From contig OU015532.1 of the NCBI GenBank assembly GCA_907165065.1, forward strand, positions 43,316,839-43,380,838: 64,000 nt of DNA, written 5' to 3'. This stretch comes from Caprimulgus europaeus (lineage: Eukaryota; Chordata; Aves; Caprimulgiformes; Caprimulgidae). The notes under the pieces were generated by a model. The model saw nothing but the letters and a program-made list of their open reading frames with translations. It had not been told where the DNA came from and ran no database searches. Of the stretch, positions 14,111 through 26,990 are shown piece by piece; positions within the stretch are counted from its first letter, which is position 1; each line of letters opens with the position of its first letter. The position numbers and the translations under genes are program-made.

Positions 14111-16906
14111 CTCTATGGCAATATCTTCCCAGCAAGCTACTTTTCAGTCAGGCAAGCCAGGTCAAGGAATGGATCCTGCCCACGGACAGGGAATGAGAAC
14201 ATAAAAACACAGCTTCCAGATGCAGTTTTTATCTTGAGCTTTTCAGCTGGCCTTTGAATACAGAGCTCAATTGCCCAATGAGGACATCTAATGGAGAAAC
14301 AAAGAAGAACAGAATATGAAACAGGTTACAAGCAAATACCTGCATGTCCCTCAACGCTAAGAACTCACCTGAGGTCCATGGGCGCAAAATTACATCAACT
14401 GGAAGTGTGCATGAAGTTATCACTTGCACCCCCATGCCTGAAGGCTTACCTTCCCTCCTCTATTTCCCCAGCACTTTCAGCATTACAGAGCTTACATCTC
14501 CTGAACCTCTGTCACTGTCTTTGCACGCTTCCGCAGCTGCAGAGGTGAATAGACATTTTGGACTCTGCTGAGCAGGAGCAGTTGCAGCACTTCCAGTTGT
14601 GGAAGCATACCCTAGGTCTGGGAGACAAGAGGGCTGGACCTGAAGATGTTCATTCTATGCAAAAATCACTTAAGTGGGTGCTTGCTGACTTGTTATTGCT
14701 CTATAAGGAAAAATGTAAGAGGTATTTTGAGAATGGAAAAAAAATTACACCTGCAGGATACAGTTATCCCACATGCAGGGTTCCTTTTAAGGGGGAAGAT
14801 TTCATAAAGCTCCCCACAAGTCCATCCAATGTGTTTAACAGCAAAGGAAATGAAGTTTTACTTTGAGGAAATTGCCATAAACATTTAATACCAGACTGCT
14901 TGCTGCTCTCTGCTTCCTTACCTCACCTACTGTACCGTTAACTTAACTCCAGTTAGAAGGGAAGCAGAAGCCCCTGCCACATCTGTTCTTGATGAAGGCC
15001 TGAAAACAGAAGCAGGAGACTGGGAAAACAAGAGTCCCTATGAACTTCTCGGCAACCTCTGCCAAAAGGTTTCACTGAAGTTTTTATCTTATGGGAATTC
15101 CTCTGGAATTAAGTCCAGGGATCAAACTACCCTACAAAACCACTTGTTGGACAGGGCACCAGGTAGGTAACTAACCCTACACAGTGGCTACAGCCACTGA
15201 GCAGCAGCAGCCACCACAGGTGGGAGGCCAAGTGACACAGAAATTTAGTCACAGGACTCCAGCTGTCAGGCAGCAACCCATTCAGCTCCTGCAGCTGGGG
15301 TGGACTGAGTTGTAAGCCTCAGGGCATTTTTAAATAATACAGCTCCCACAGAAAAGATCACATCCACAGATGCCACCACATCTCACTGTCCAAACACGTG
15401 CCAACTGCCTGATCAATACAAAGGTTATTTGCCCTCATTATTTCTGACACCACAGTGACCCAGAGAACAAGTGGAGACACTATGAGCACGTAGAGCTATT
15501 TCAAAAGAAAGATAATGCAAGATTTACTCAAGTGCCATTTTAAAGCCAAATCTGTCAGCTCCTTCTCACTTCTCTGCCCTTTAATAGGGGACTAGAGGAT
15601 ATCTGATTTAAATTAATGGCAGGTAAGTCCAGGCCCAAGAAACTAGTTACCATGTAATCAGCTTGAGACTCTCATTGTGGCAGGCTATTAAAAAGAAAAA
15701 AAAAATAACTGGGGAAGGATTTAGAAGCAGATGAATAATTTCATGACCACCACCACTTACTTGCTATGCAACTACAGCAACAAGAAAGGCAGTCACTGTT
15801 CCAGCCTAAGGATAATCAGCTTATCTGCAGGAAGAAGGAAAGAATTCCCTTTCCTCAGGCACTCCTGCGTACAAAGCTTCCTCAGCCAGTTACATCTGCA
15901 TCCAACCTGGAAACTTTGCTTTCCCACAGCACAGAGCATCCATTTCTGAGAAAGAGCAGGACTGGACCTTTCCTCTGACAAGCACACCAACCACTTGACA
16001 GAGAGGATGTCAAACTGAAATGCAGCATGGAAACCCTACCCAAAGTACCAGCGCAGCTGAATCGTCCATACATGCCCCTGGAGACATTCACACAAAGCAC
16101 AGGTCCTTCCTGGTGCAAGTTCGATTTGGCTCGTTCTGTTTCCTGGAACACATCTCAAGTACCAAAAAAAATCCTTCCAAAAAAGCATCATCATCTTAAA
16201 AAAAGAATACAGCAGAGCCTAAAATTTTCAGTGACCACCATGCCCCCAACCAGCCCACCCTAGATTCAGGTCAATGGGAGCCACTTCCAAAACTTACCTC
16301 TTTATCAAAGGGTTTGACTGAACACTTGCAACGAAGGTATCAGCCCAAACCACTGACATGGAGCTTTGATTTTTTTTTTTGCCCTATTTGGCAACACCAA
16401 GGAAACTACTGTTAACCCTTCTAACTTCACTACTACAACCTCAACAAGACACAGCACTCAATAAAGCAATTCTCACTGCTCATGCCCAATTTTCCATGCC
16501 TACCCTGGGCAGATTCTCCGTGTGCAGCACGTGTCTGGTATGGGGCACAAAGGACAGCGTAGCACATGTTGTGTTCTCACCCTTCTGCAGCATTTGGGAA
16601 ACACCAAGAGCACATTTCACTCCAGAGACCTGTTGCCAGAGCCCGTATTTTTGCCTGTTTGTACTACCAGCCTCCCTTCCCATTGAGAGGTCTGGTGTTT
16701 GTCCTTACAGACACCCTCAGAACCTAGCTGCAGCACGACAATGGCAGCTGTAAGAGACATCAACGCAACATCTCTATTTTCATCTACATAAATAGCACAT
16801 GACCACATGAGAAAAGGTTTTTAACTCTGAAAATATGGAAAAACTCAAGACTAGGTGGGAAAGGTTTAAGAAAAAACAGAGGAGGAAGGCCAAGCATATA
16901 TCTTAC

Positions 16907-18363
16907 CTCCTGAGTGAATCCTCCTCTGAGCTTTCCTCAGGCATTTCCTGGTTTAAGGCCTCCTGTGATACATTCCCAGGTCTGCTTGAAGCCGACTGGC
17001 TGTAAACTCTTTCCCAGTGCCCCGTCTCCTGGTTAAAGACCACTCCCACGGTCCTCTCCTCCTGCGGGGTGGAAGAGCTGCCCAGCTGCAGCCTGCTAGA
17101 GGCAGGAGCTCTGCCCTCGGTTCTCTCTGCAGGCTGCACCTGGCTGGTATTTGGAGGCACACCCTCAAACGTGCTTTGGACCTGCCCTGGTGTGTAGCTA
17201 GGCGTGCTTCTTTCCCAGCGCAGCGTGTCATTGTTAAAGGTCAGCAGGTTATGACAAGCGCGACAGCGGTTCAGGTGACCCCGGGACAAAGTGGAATTGT
17301 TCTCACTGCTGTGTGGAGTCTGCTGATGGGAGGGACCCGGCCGATCAGGCTCAATGTTGTTGTTGAGCATTTCTTGAGCCTGTTGCGACTGGCTGGGCTC
17401 CCCACCAATCCCCTGATCTAACTCCTGAAGCCGGTCATATTCCAGGAAGAATCGCCTCAAATCACACTGGAGCTCATTACGGATGCTGGCTGGATTGCTC
17501 GGGCCAGCGCCACCGCCACCGTCCGCCTCAGCCCCTGGGGCCAGAAAGCCTCTCCCTTCTGTCGCAGAGGTATAGACCGATGCCTGGGAACCTCCCTCCT
17601 GCTGCCGCAGCACCGACAGCAAACTCACGGAGGAGGCACTGGTCCTAGGGGGAGGCATGGCTTCCAGCTCGGACCGAGAGCTCATGTTCAGCACTGTCCT
17701 GGACCAGTCAGACCCACCTAAGCCCGAAGCCATCTCTCTTGCAGACTGTTGGTACCGGGACTGGTGGCCTGCCAAGGGCCCGCTGAGGGACCGCCGCGTG
17801 GGGCCCAGGCTAAGGTTGCGCAGGGTGTTGCCAGCAGTGCTGCTCTGAACTGTGCTGAAAGCAGAGGGCCTGTTAAGTATCCCCTGCTCCTCCTGCGCTA
17901 CGGATGCCTGCTCTGGGGGTTGATAAGGCTCTGTCTGCACAGAGGAGAAAGAAGTGCCAGTGGCCCCAGAAGACGTGGAGGGTGCGTTTTCCTGGTGTGG
18001 GAAGAGAGAAGGAAGTCTTGCACTAGAGCATCGGCTGCAAAGGCACAACATCCCCAGGTGCTGGCAGCACTCTGCTGTGGGATAGCTGACACGCTCCCGG
18101 AGCCTGTTATAGACAGATGCCCTTGTGTTCTCACTGGCTGGAGGCGGAGGTGGTGGTGGTGGAGGCGGTGGAGGGGATGGGGTAGCAGAGTCTTGAACAC
18201 TGTTTTGCTCTCCCACCTGTATGCCAGAGGAGCGGGAGGACAACATGTGCAGGAAGTTGTGGAGGAGGGGCGTGCGCCTCACAGGCTGAGACGGAAGGAT
18301 GGCGCGCTGGCGATAATGCGGCATCTCTGTGCTGTCCACGGAGATTTCCACTTCCTCATCGCT
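16907..18363 (-). CDS. AMBRA1: AMBRA1 large coding exon 6 (residues 207-691)
   Basis: This 1457-nt exon encodes the central disordered region, from [20 protein letters not shown] to [12 protein letters not shown]. Conserved landmarks are [20 protein letters not shown], a Cys-rich [54 protein letters not shown] and [20 protein letters not shown], whose paired Cys could bind metal. A run of about twelve prolines near residue 260 is longer than the roughly six I recall in human. The acceptor is TTCTGCAG and the donor GTAAGA. The bases across the donor read AGG AGG TAA, so reading into the intron stops at once. The neighbouring downstream exon (RLLESS in human) is not in the 16.9 kb that follows. 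Confidence 0.97.
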
Positions 18364-21300
18364 CTGCAGAAGGAAGCGATCAAAGTTCAGTCACCTCACA
18401 GCAAAATCCTATACCTCCCAATAACAAACAGCACAAAGTCAGCTACCATCCCAGACTGATGAAAGGATGCAGTAAGTCCCTTCCCAGAGACCTTGACTTG
18501 CAGGAAACCAGCTGAGACCATTTCTAAGTTAATTTCATAAATCCAGACAACCTCCTCCTCCAGCCCAGTGAGCCCTGACAATACACTGTTCATATGAACA
18601 GAAGTATCAGCATCTGAGGGTCAGCAGCTGTGGGGAGCATTGTTAGTACCTCACAACTTCAAATCCAGCCCAAAGTCACAACAGAACTGAAAGAGCGTTG
18701 GGACATCTGTCCCACCGTTAATGAGACAGCGAGGGCACAACAAATACACTTTGGAGAGCTCTTTAATAGCCCTGCACATAACACAAGAACAGTCAAGTGA
18801 CCAATGAAGGTGAGACAGACCTCAGCTTAGAAGGACTTCAAGTTTTCAGAAAAACATAAGGCTGCTGAGGAACAGACCAGGGTTAATGTATGTAGAGCAT
18901 CTTGTAGTTAGCCAGTCAATACAGGCACTGACATCTCCCTTACCTGCTGGTTAGAAGGGTTAACAATTGCTGTGAGTAAGTAGTGTCCCAAGGGATCAAA
19001 CCGTACCAGCCTAAAACAAAAGCACAGCCAGAGTTTCAATCATCACTTCACGCTCCACATTGACAGAGGAAGCTGGACAAAGCAGGGAAGAAAAGACCAA
19101 CGTGAAATACTTGCAATGAGAATATTACTGTATTACCATCATGTTCTGAAGGATGCCAAAAAGCTTATGGACTAAGAAGAAAACATACTTATCTAGCTGA
19201 GGACTGCAGCTATTTTATACTCCACAGCAACAATATACAGATGCTAAAAGCTTGAAGCAAGTACTGCTGTATCAATTAAAATAGCCAAGAAATTTTAAGG
19301 AATATGTACATAAATATTACAAATTGGAATTTGGTACAAAGACAAGAGATTAACTTGCCTCGAAAGTTACAACATTGTCTTACTTTAAATCGCTCAAAAG
19401 AAGGCATCAAGGTTCCAGCAATGCAGTTTCTTCTACAACTGCACCAGCACTCTCTTACAGCAACTTCTAGGTTCTCTCATCCTTATGGCTGACAACTTTA
19501 ATCACCAAGCTTACAAATGAAGGTGAAGTAGATTCTGGGCATTTACTGGGCACACGTCCGATCACAAATACAAACAAGCAAGCTGATCTATTATTTCCAG
19601 TTGCTTTTTTTCCTGCCCACCGAACTGTTTTTCTACCAGCTGAGTCAAGGAGCTGCAAGCAATGCTCCTCTCTGCTGCCTCAATACCGAGGGTTCAGCTT
19701 CCCAGAGGAACCTTCCCCATTCCCCAGATTTGATAATTTTTCACACCCAAGTGCTCTCTTCCCTCAGGAACAGGAACTCACCTGACCCGCTCCATTTCAC
19801 TGGCTGTTTTCACCACCGCAAAGGGCTCCCGACGACTCCAGTCCCAGAAATGTATCTCGTTGGCCGTTGCGATCAGCAAGAGCTGAGCCGTGGGATGAAA
19901 AGCAAGCGATGCAATGGCATTGTTGCTATCTGTGAACCAGCTCTCGCTTCCACCCTGAGTGAGGAGTCAAGAATCACAAGCAGTTTATCACAGAGTTTGA
20001 GATCACTAGGTTTCCATGCATGTGCCATCTCTCCACGGCTCTGCCCTGAGCACAGAAACGACACGCTTTCTTGGCAACAACAGCAGCTGCTCTCATACCA
20101 GGTCATGTGCCATGTCTACCACTTAACACTACTTGCAACAATGACCATAGATGTGTTTTTGTAGGTAAGAATTTCTCAAGCACCCTGTAGATATGCTGCA
20201 TTTCAAAGTGACCAGGTGAGTTTTGTCTCTGGGCCAACCACCAAACTAGGTAGAACTGGCAGAGAAGGAGCTTCTCTAATGAAGAGTTCAGACATGCTCA
20301 GCAGAATGAAAAATGGCACGTCTTGCACATAAGCTAAACAGGTACCTTGCACAAACTTCTCCAGCATTATCTGTACCACTCTAATCAAACAAACAGGCAT
20401 GGCTAAGGAGCATGACCTACCTGGCCAGACTGAATGAAGAGTCTGTCACCCCCTCTTTAGACAGAAGAGGATGGCTATGAGCTGTTCTACGCTTTTAGAG
20501 AGAGGTCCCAGCAAAGCTTCTGAACAGCTCTCTTATCAGGCAACATTGAGGAAACAAACTCAGACAAAAAAAAAAAGCCACCACCCACCAAATACCAAAG
20601 GCATACATGTTTCAGGAAAGACTTACGTGTAAATCCCAAATTCTAACCTCCCCATCTAGGCATCCTGAAGCAATGAGGCCTGGGATGGTGGGATGGAAGG
20701 TGACACACCAGGGAGTGCGGCGATGTCCAACGAGGGAGTGAACACACTTCCCCGTTTTCACCTCTGTGATGTAGATGTTGTGGTTGACATGTGTGGAAGC
20801 CATTAGGGTCCTGGGAATGCAGAAGATAGGACAAACATTAGCATGAGAGAGTACAGCAAAACTAGCCCATGGTTAGCTTCATCTCAACGGGGTCTGTTCA
20901 CACCTAACCCAACAGCTCTGCCACACAGAGCTCAAAGGGCAGGAGGCTACTGCTTCACCAATGGCCACAAAGCCTCCTGTAGCCAGGTTTCAGGGCCCAT
21001 GCAAACATGAGCTCATCCGATCTGCAGGCACAAACTTGACCTTGGAAAGTCAGAGTGAACGTGCAGCTCAGAAGGAACTCCTGAGTGACAGTTTGAGGCA
21101 AATAAATATTCCCAAATCTCCACACCATCTCAACCACTGTCAAATCAAGTGACACTAAGAGCAATCCCACCTCCATTTCTGTTGCCAATACACGCATCAT
21201 TCTGCTCTGTTCCCTAGTCCTGGATATCCCAGTGGGTGTGCCACATCACTCGGTGTGTTGTGCTAAAATACCCTTTACTCCCTCGAGTTGCTTAGGAAAT

Positions 21301-22008
21301 CCCATGGTGGCTGCACAGATCCTATTCCTTAGAACCAGGCATCACTTGGGTACCTCAGGAATTAAAAACCAACTACGCTCGAAGCTGTGAGATTAGGAAG
21401 GCGCGTACGTTCCATCCATGCATGTCAGGAACCAGAAGTTTCACTCGGCTGTTCAGGACTGGGCACAAGCCTCCATCACTTTTGTAAGTGTAAGGAGACT
21501 GCTGAAACAGGGAACGAACTAGGAGTTAATTACCTGTCTGGACTAAACGCCAGCAAGAAGGTGGAGCGTGGACTGTCTGGTAACTCAACTTTCTGAAAAA
21601 GCCAACAAAGCAGGAAGTGTTGCAAGTGTCATATGATCATACTTTAACTGTAAGGCACACAGACAACAAGGGGAACCCGCTGCAGGAACATATCTAGTAT
21701 CACATCACTGCAGGAACTGAACAGAGCCAGAGAGCATATCAAGTGTAACACATCAAATGTACAATCATGAGACAATTTATCTCAAATCCCTGCCTCCCTT
21801 CCCCCACACCAAGATCAAGCTGTGCACCTCTATCCCACGACCTTACCTTGCCCTCCCATTTCATCCATCGAGTTTTATCCTCCACCAACTCCTGCAGGAG
21901 CCGCTGAGCACCCAAGGCTTGGGTACCCCGTTCCCTACCCCACAGGATGCGGACCGCGTTCTTCTCCGGTACAACCTTCATGACTCTCAGCAGCTGCTAC
22001 ACCAACTA
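16907..22008 (-). CDS. AMBRA1: AMBRA1, 5' half of the coding region (six coding exons, residues 1-691; continues off the left edge)
   Basis: AMBRA1 is a WD40 substrate receptor for CUL4-DDB1. It promotes autophagy through Beclin-1 and ULK1 and targets D-type cyclins; this is known of the family. The translated exons match the human protein as I recall it almost residue for residue, starting [19 protein letters not shown]. Coding blocks, read 5' to 3' on the minus strand, are 21981-21847, 21592-21534, 20810-20627, 19954-19782, 19010-18944 and 18363-16907. All have GT-AG borders and compatible phases, giving 691 codons plus two bases. Residues about 50-205 carry WD40 units, including [13 protein letters not shown] and VRIWDLH. 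Residues 207-691 are low complexity, Ser/Pro/Gln rich and probably disordered. The human protein is about 1298 residues, so roughly the C-terminal half, which should carry the dynein light chain and LC3-binding motifs, is not in the window. Confidence 0.97.
18944..19010 (-). CDS. AMBRA1: AMBRA1 coding exon 5 (residues 184-206)
   Basis: This 67-nt exon reads [22 protein letters not shown], the last strand pair of the N-terminal WD40 block. Borders are GTTTTAG and GTAAGG. The exon ends on a codon boundary, so the next exon begins in phase 0. Confidence 0.96.
19782..19954 (-). CDS. AMBRA1: AMBRA1 coding exon 4 (residues 127-184)
   Basis: The exon reads [20 protein letters not shown] and continues through [17 protein letters not shown] to MERVR. 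It is a third WD40 unit, with the WD signature FWDW. Borders are CACTCAG and GTGAGT; the final Arg codon is split. Confidence 0.97.
20627..20810 (-). CDS. AMBRA1: AMBRA1 coding exon 3 (residues 65-126)
   Basis: This 184-nt exon encodes the rest of WD repeat 1 and WD repeat 2: [18 protein letters not shown], then [13 protein letters not shown] and a closing RIWDLH. The borders are TTCCCAG and GTAAGT. It is nearly identical to the human sequence. This N-terminal WD40 region is the part known to bind DDB1. Confidence 0.97.
21534..21592 (-). CDS. AMBRA1: AMBRA1 coding exon 2 (residues 46-65)
   Basis: This 59-nt exon reads [19 protein letters not shown] and ends in a split Arg codon. The acceptor is TTTTTCAG and the donor GTAATT. 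It holds the first strands of WD repeat 1. Confidence 0.95.
21847..22008 (-). CDS. AMBRA1: AMBRA1 first coding exon (start ATG 21981; residues 1-45)
   Basis: The ATG at 21981 opens [15 protein letters not shown] and the exon ends WMKWEGK at a GTAAGG donor after 21847. The likely acceptor is a TCTCCTCGCAG on the minus strand ending at 22009, leaving about 27 nt of 5'UTR in this exon. A weaker alternative acceptor (ATCTAG) would start it at 22031. The N-terminal helix and first WD40 strands are highly conserved, which fixes the start. Confidence 0.93.
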
Positions 22009-25000
22009 CTGCGAGGAGACACCAGGAGGTTCTAGATGACAACCACCACCAAGCTACAAATAGGCTATCCACATTTCAGTTGTTTATCTTCATGGAAACC
22101 TAAAAAGAGAACAGAAGAGAATGATAAGGAAGGCAGCTTTTACTTTGATCACCTAGATGAAGCAAGAGCTTTAAATCCCAAAAGACTGATTCAAGAGAAA
22201 AATCTATTCTCTCCCGCAGCCCTTGCTACCTCCTTCCATTATCAAGGCCCAATTTTGACATTACTGCAGCCAAAGATTACTTTGAAAGGTTTTTGAAAGC
22301 ACCCAGCCCTTTCCTTGTACACATCCTAGGCATACCATGCCTAAAGAGAATAAAAAACTGGCCCTGAAACTCTTTCCCTTCCCTCTGTCTCTTACTATAT
22401 ATAATAAAGAATAAAAAGATTTATGAAGAGACAGTATTTACAGCTTGAAGATTCAGGTCCTATCTGGGAAGGGTGACTGATAGCTAGAGGAATAGTGTTA
22501 AAAAACTGACAATATGACAGAGGAGACTCCAGGGAATTATTGAAAATTCAGTAAAAATAATTATCATCACTGCAAAGGTTAAACAATTGACAGACCTCAA
22601 GTCCAAATTACTTTCAACATCATCACAATAGCTTACAATGTATGAAAACAACCACGTATTGAATCAAAACCTTACACTGCAGTGGCATCTTGGCCAGTTC
22701 CATCAAGATGATTTATTATGTTTGTCTGCACATCATCTTTCCACCTACACTGCTCTTAGAACAACAGTTCACCCAAGTAATGCCCAATGGCAAAGATTAA
22801 TGCTTTCAGTACACTTTGAGCTGCCAAGGAAAGCATTAATACTCGTTTTCTAGGAAAAAAGTTGATTCTTTGAAAGAACTAAATACAGCAACCCTAATAG
22901 CAACCGAGTTACACAGCTTTTGAGTGGCTTTACACATTGGAGGTTGCCACCAAAAGCTCTCCAGAAACGAGAAGTTCCTGAGAATACATAAACCAATAAA
23001 CAGTGCTGCAGTGCTGTTACCTTTTGATCCCAGCAGAGCTGGCATACTACTCTGTCATCTCTTTAGGTTGTAAAGATCTAAAGATAAATCCTCCTCAGTT
23101 TATGTTACACTGAACAAAACCATCAATATTCAATAGAGAAGGAAGCGGCAACTTAAAAAAGCAGAAGACGCAGATACAGGAGAAAAAAGGTTCAGGTACA
23201 CAAGAAGAGAGAATTTGTTAAAGGACAGAACTCAGAATGGTCATTAGCAAACCCTTCTTTCCTCCCACTCTCCCTAAAAAAAAACCTCCTGAGCAGATGA
23301 TTTAAGACAGCTGCTGCTTACAGGGAGGAGCTGTCTGAAGAGATAAGCCAGGAAAGTGAGTTCCAATAAAGCAGATCAGTTTTCATTTGTAGAAGTACAA
23401 TAAAGGGTACTGAAGTGATGAACAAGTAAAGGCATCCATCTTCTAGAAAATAAATTCACCACCAAAAAACTCAAGCTAGCTGGAAATTCCCTGATGCTTA
23501 ATGTGAACAGCATGGGGACCATCTACTGCAGAGAAGCTGAACTCCACAGTGTAAAATAAGCCTTCTTCTGAGAACCTGTGAAAGTCAGCCAAGCCTTAGG
23601 TAGGAATTATTCTCCAAAATAAAAGCCTTACTGGAAAGCAACACAGAAACTAAAGATGTCAGGCTGCAAAGAGATTCTTAAAAGCAACTGTAAAGATTAA
23701 AAAAAGCCTAGACTCAAAAAAAAGCTAGAACAGGGATAACTGGAACAGATAGAGGCAAGAGCACAGTATGACACAGGGATCACTCATAGCCAATAAATCC
23801 TCATCTGGACTCTGCAAACACCACCAGTCACCCAGTTCAGAAATGACTGGACTTGGTGTGGAGGGGAAGGACAGCTCAGCACAACACAGGCAATAAAAAG
23901 CCTGTTTTACAGGAGGAAACTGTAAGTTTAGTTCCACCTAGTAAAATTAAGAAACCAGTAGCTGAATATTCTATATGGCTGCATTCAAGGAGTAAGGACT
24001 ACAACAATCCAAGAATAAACATACAAACCGGAGACAAACGTAAGACCAGACTTGCAGCTGGAATAAGCTGGAAGCTTGAAGAGACCTCAAACATTAAGCT
24101 TTGGAATAGCCCTTTGATACCTGTAAAGGATAAACAACCTAAATAACTTCAGAGATCCTGGTAATTTACAAGCAGAACATTTCAGGCCCATCAGAAGGAC
24201 CAATGTTCCCTCAAGTACAACAGCAACAAGGAAATCAAGAGGTTTAACAAACATCTTTATGTTTATTTATGCCATGAGCAAGTCTAAATATTGTAAAATA
24301 AAGAAATGGGTAACACTACAACTGCAGTTAGTGAACCTCATTGAAAGACCAAGTCATCTCCACCATATAATATCAAGTACCTACCTTAAGACAGCTTATC
24401 TAAATCTTTGCAGATGTGCACTAATTTCTTGAACCAATTTGGCTGTAACAACCACTTCATAGGTGAGCCTCCTGAGCGTGTTTGAACCTGATGTTTTTCC
24501 CTCAGGGACTGTCCCTAATTTTATTATTTTTTTTTTCTTCTGACTCACCTCTTTATCCCATTTGAAAAGAAAACAAAAGAAACTCAGGGCTGGAATGCCT
24601 ACACAGTACCCTGCTAACCTGCTCTGAGATTTTTAAAAGCTGAGATCTCTTCAGAAAACACTGAATGCTTCCTTCTTGAGTGGGGCTGGCACTCCAGCCT
24701 TACCCTGGATCCCTTTGGGAGCCAAGCTTTATCCATGCCTCAGAAGGGGAAAGTTTACTCCTGTATCTGAATTAGCCTGAGTACAGCATCTGCTCTCCAG
24801 GAGCTGGTGACACATTCAGCAACACTTCAGACTGGCAAAGAAAATTAGAGCCTTCAAACAGAGCAGTGTAGACATGGGCATTACCTTCCCTCACTTTAGC
24901 AGGAAGCCTTTAACCTTATTATTGGATCATACATTCAGTTTGGGGCTTTTCTGGTTGTTGTTGGGGTTTTTCTGTTTGTTTTTTCAGAGGAGTCAGTTCC

Positions 25001-26828
25001 TACTCTAATCTAGTAAAGATACCCACCAACTCCAAACATTTTGCTCAACTATAAAAAACTGAGTAACAACAGCATGTTATTAAATACCATTAGCAGGTAA
25101 ACTATGGAAGTACCAATCATATTTATAGCTACTCAGTAGTCATCTGACTAACAAATTTTAAATGAAACACAGTGGGTTTGAAAGTACTTCACAGCCTCAG
25201 CATAAAGCAAACTTGGAGCTCACTGGATTGATCAAACCTGTCCAGGCAAGTGGTGGACTGATTCAGTAACAGCTTCTATTACAAATACTCATGTTATCAC
25301 AACTGATAAACAACTGGCCACCAAAACAAGGACTGGTGCTCAGGGATTGGCATTTTTGTTTCCTTCTTGTTGCTTTGTTGGTTTTTGTTTGTTTTGTTGA
25401 GGGTTTTTTGTTAGGTTTGGGGTTTTTTTTAATCAGGATGACCAAAAGTGGAGTCCAGCAACTGGTAGATTAGCTGATGCCCTGGATGTGGCCCAGAGCA
25501 CCACAGAAATTCTGAAAGTAAAGAGTCAGAAATTTTTCTATAATTGGCAGCTTTGTTTCCTTAACAGTTTTCTCCCTTCAGGGCATTTCAGGACAGCATG
25601 CTGGGCTGTTTACAATTTTGGAAAGAGCATTACACAGCCCAGCCCCAAGCCTTTTACTTGCTCTGCACCAGCTGTCCTCCAAGAAGTCTTAAGAATTCCC
25701 CACTTCAAAGCGAAATAAGCTGATGTGTAACTGTCACTTTTACTGATATTGAACCTTTAGAAAACTGAAGTGAAGCAGCAAATTGGTGATACTTCATAGT
25801 GGTACAGGACCCCATGAAAACACTGACAACAAGCTAGTGAGAGAAGAGGAATAAAAAGAAGCACATTCAAATTACCATATAGAAATGAAGTCAAGATATT
25901 TTAGGCATTTTGCAGCAGTTTACCATCCCAGTTAGAAACTTTACCACTTTATGGAGATGATGGTCCCACCTCTTAACATGTCCCACATCCCCTCATCTTC
26001 AACACTATTAATTTTGTGGAGATTCTGGTACCTCTGTTCTGAGAGCTTTGATACAAAGAAGAATATCCAAGTACTACCTCACGTTATTCAACTCTCCACT
26101 AGGGAAAAAAAACCTTACTCCATGTGGCCTTCAGCTCAGGCTAGAAATCTATTACCACTCCAAAGGACTTCTTGGTTGCATGCTGAGCCCAACACTAAAA
26201 GCCTTTCCTGACACAAGCCTTTCTTGATGTGTGCATACAGAAACAGTGTAAACAGCTCTACCAGTGTTTAAAAAGAAAAGAAAAAGAAGCTGCAATCAGT
26301 AAATGCTATTTATAACAGGAGTTCTACCCAAAAGATACAAATCTCCAAATAATTTCAGACAATTTTGCTGCCCAAAGAGGTCTCAAGTGACTGATGAAGA
26401 AAGAGGCAACATTAAGTGAAATATAAAAGCTGTCTCTGGCTTTGCAGTCTGGGGTCCACAGAGAGAATGCATGTATAAGCTTCCCTAGAAAAATCAGAAA
26501 GGAGAAAAACATGTGCTGGTAATTTCTGTCTCAAAGTCCCTTTGTCAAGTTTTAAGACTTCCAGAATGCATTGACTGTGAAATAGATATGATCCACTCAG
26601 GTTATGGGCCACTGCAAGCTGAATACTTTGTATTAATAGAACACAGATGGGGGAAAAAAAAAAACAAACAAAACACTCAAAACAGTTGTGAACAAGGCGT
26701 GCCAGTGACCTGCAAAAACACAAGCAAACTTGTCTCTAGAAAAGAAGAGAAACATTATCAGTACTCCAAACTACCCCAGCTCTGGCCATGGCTTTATCTA
26801 CCTTGTAAGCCAGTAAATTCTGTTTTCA

Positions 26829-26990
26829 CAGAATCACAGGGGTTGGAAGGGACCTCAGGAGATCACCCAGTCCCACCCCCCTGCCAAAGCAGGTTCCCTA
26901 CACCAGGTTGCACAGGAAAGTGTCCAGGTGGGTTTGAACATCTCCAGAGATGGAGATTCCACACCCTCTCTGGGCAGATGTTTCAAAACA
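26829..26990 (-). mobile_element. CR1 LINE, 3' end fragment
   Basis: On the plus strand it begins with the reversed CR1 terminus CAGAATCACAGGGGTTGGAA, then GGGACCTCAGGAGATC and CCTGCCAAAGCAGGTTCC. It continues into the region complementary to the ORF2 tail (AGATGGAGATTCCACACC). It is a short, diverged copy in the AMBRA1 5' intron. Confidence 0.85.

Larger units (their letters stand above)
1..16906 (-). other. AMBRA1: Long AMBRA1 intron after the large exon (no known AMBRA1 exon found)
   Basis: I looked on the minus strand for the following human exons (RLLESSLISLS, YYAQRMIQYLSRRDS, the LPEYLPYAGIFHERG block) and saw none. The sequence is AT-rich and CpG-poor with stops in all frames, which is typical of a bird intron. 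It holds two CR1 LINE pieces (7428-7700 and 12791-13275), a homeodomain-motif cluster near 13951-14110, one exon-like segment at 6540-6625, and short A/T-rich runs. I see nothing else I can support. Confidence 0.75.

Noticed and set aside
14229-14866. Several overlapping open frames suggesting a small gene
   Set aside because: No splice-consistent frame, no match to AMBRA1 exons, and frames occur on both strands at the rate expected by chance.
17749-18459. 236-codon frame antisense to the large AMBRA1 exon
   Set aside because: A shadow of the strongly coding minus strand; repetitive Trp/Arg/Gly text mirrors the polyproline run.
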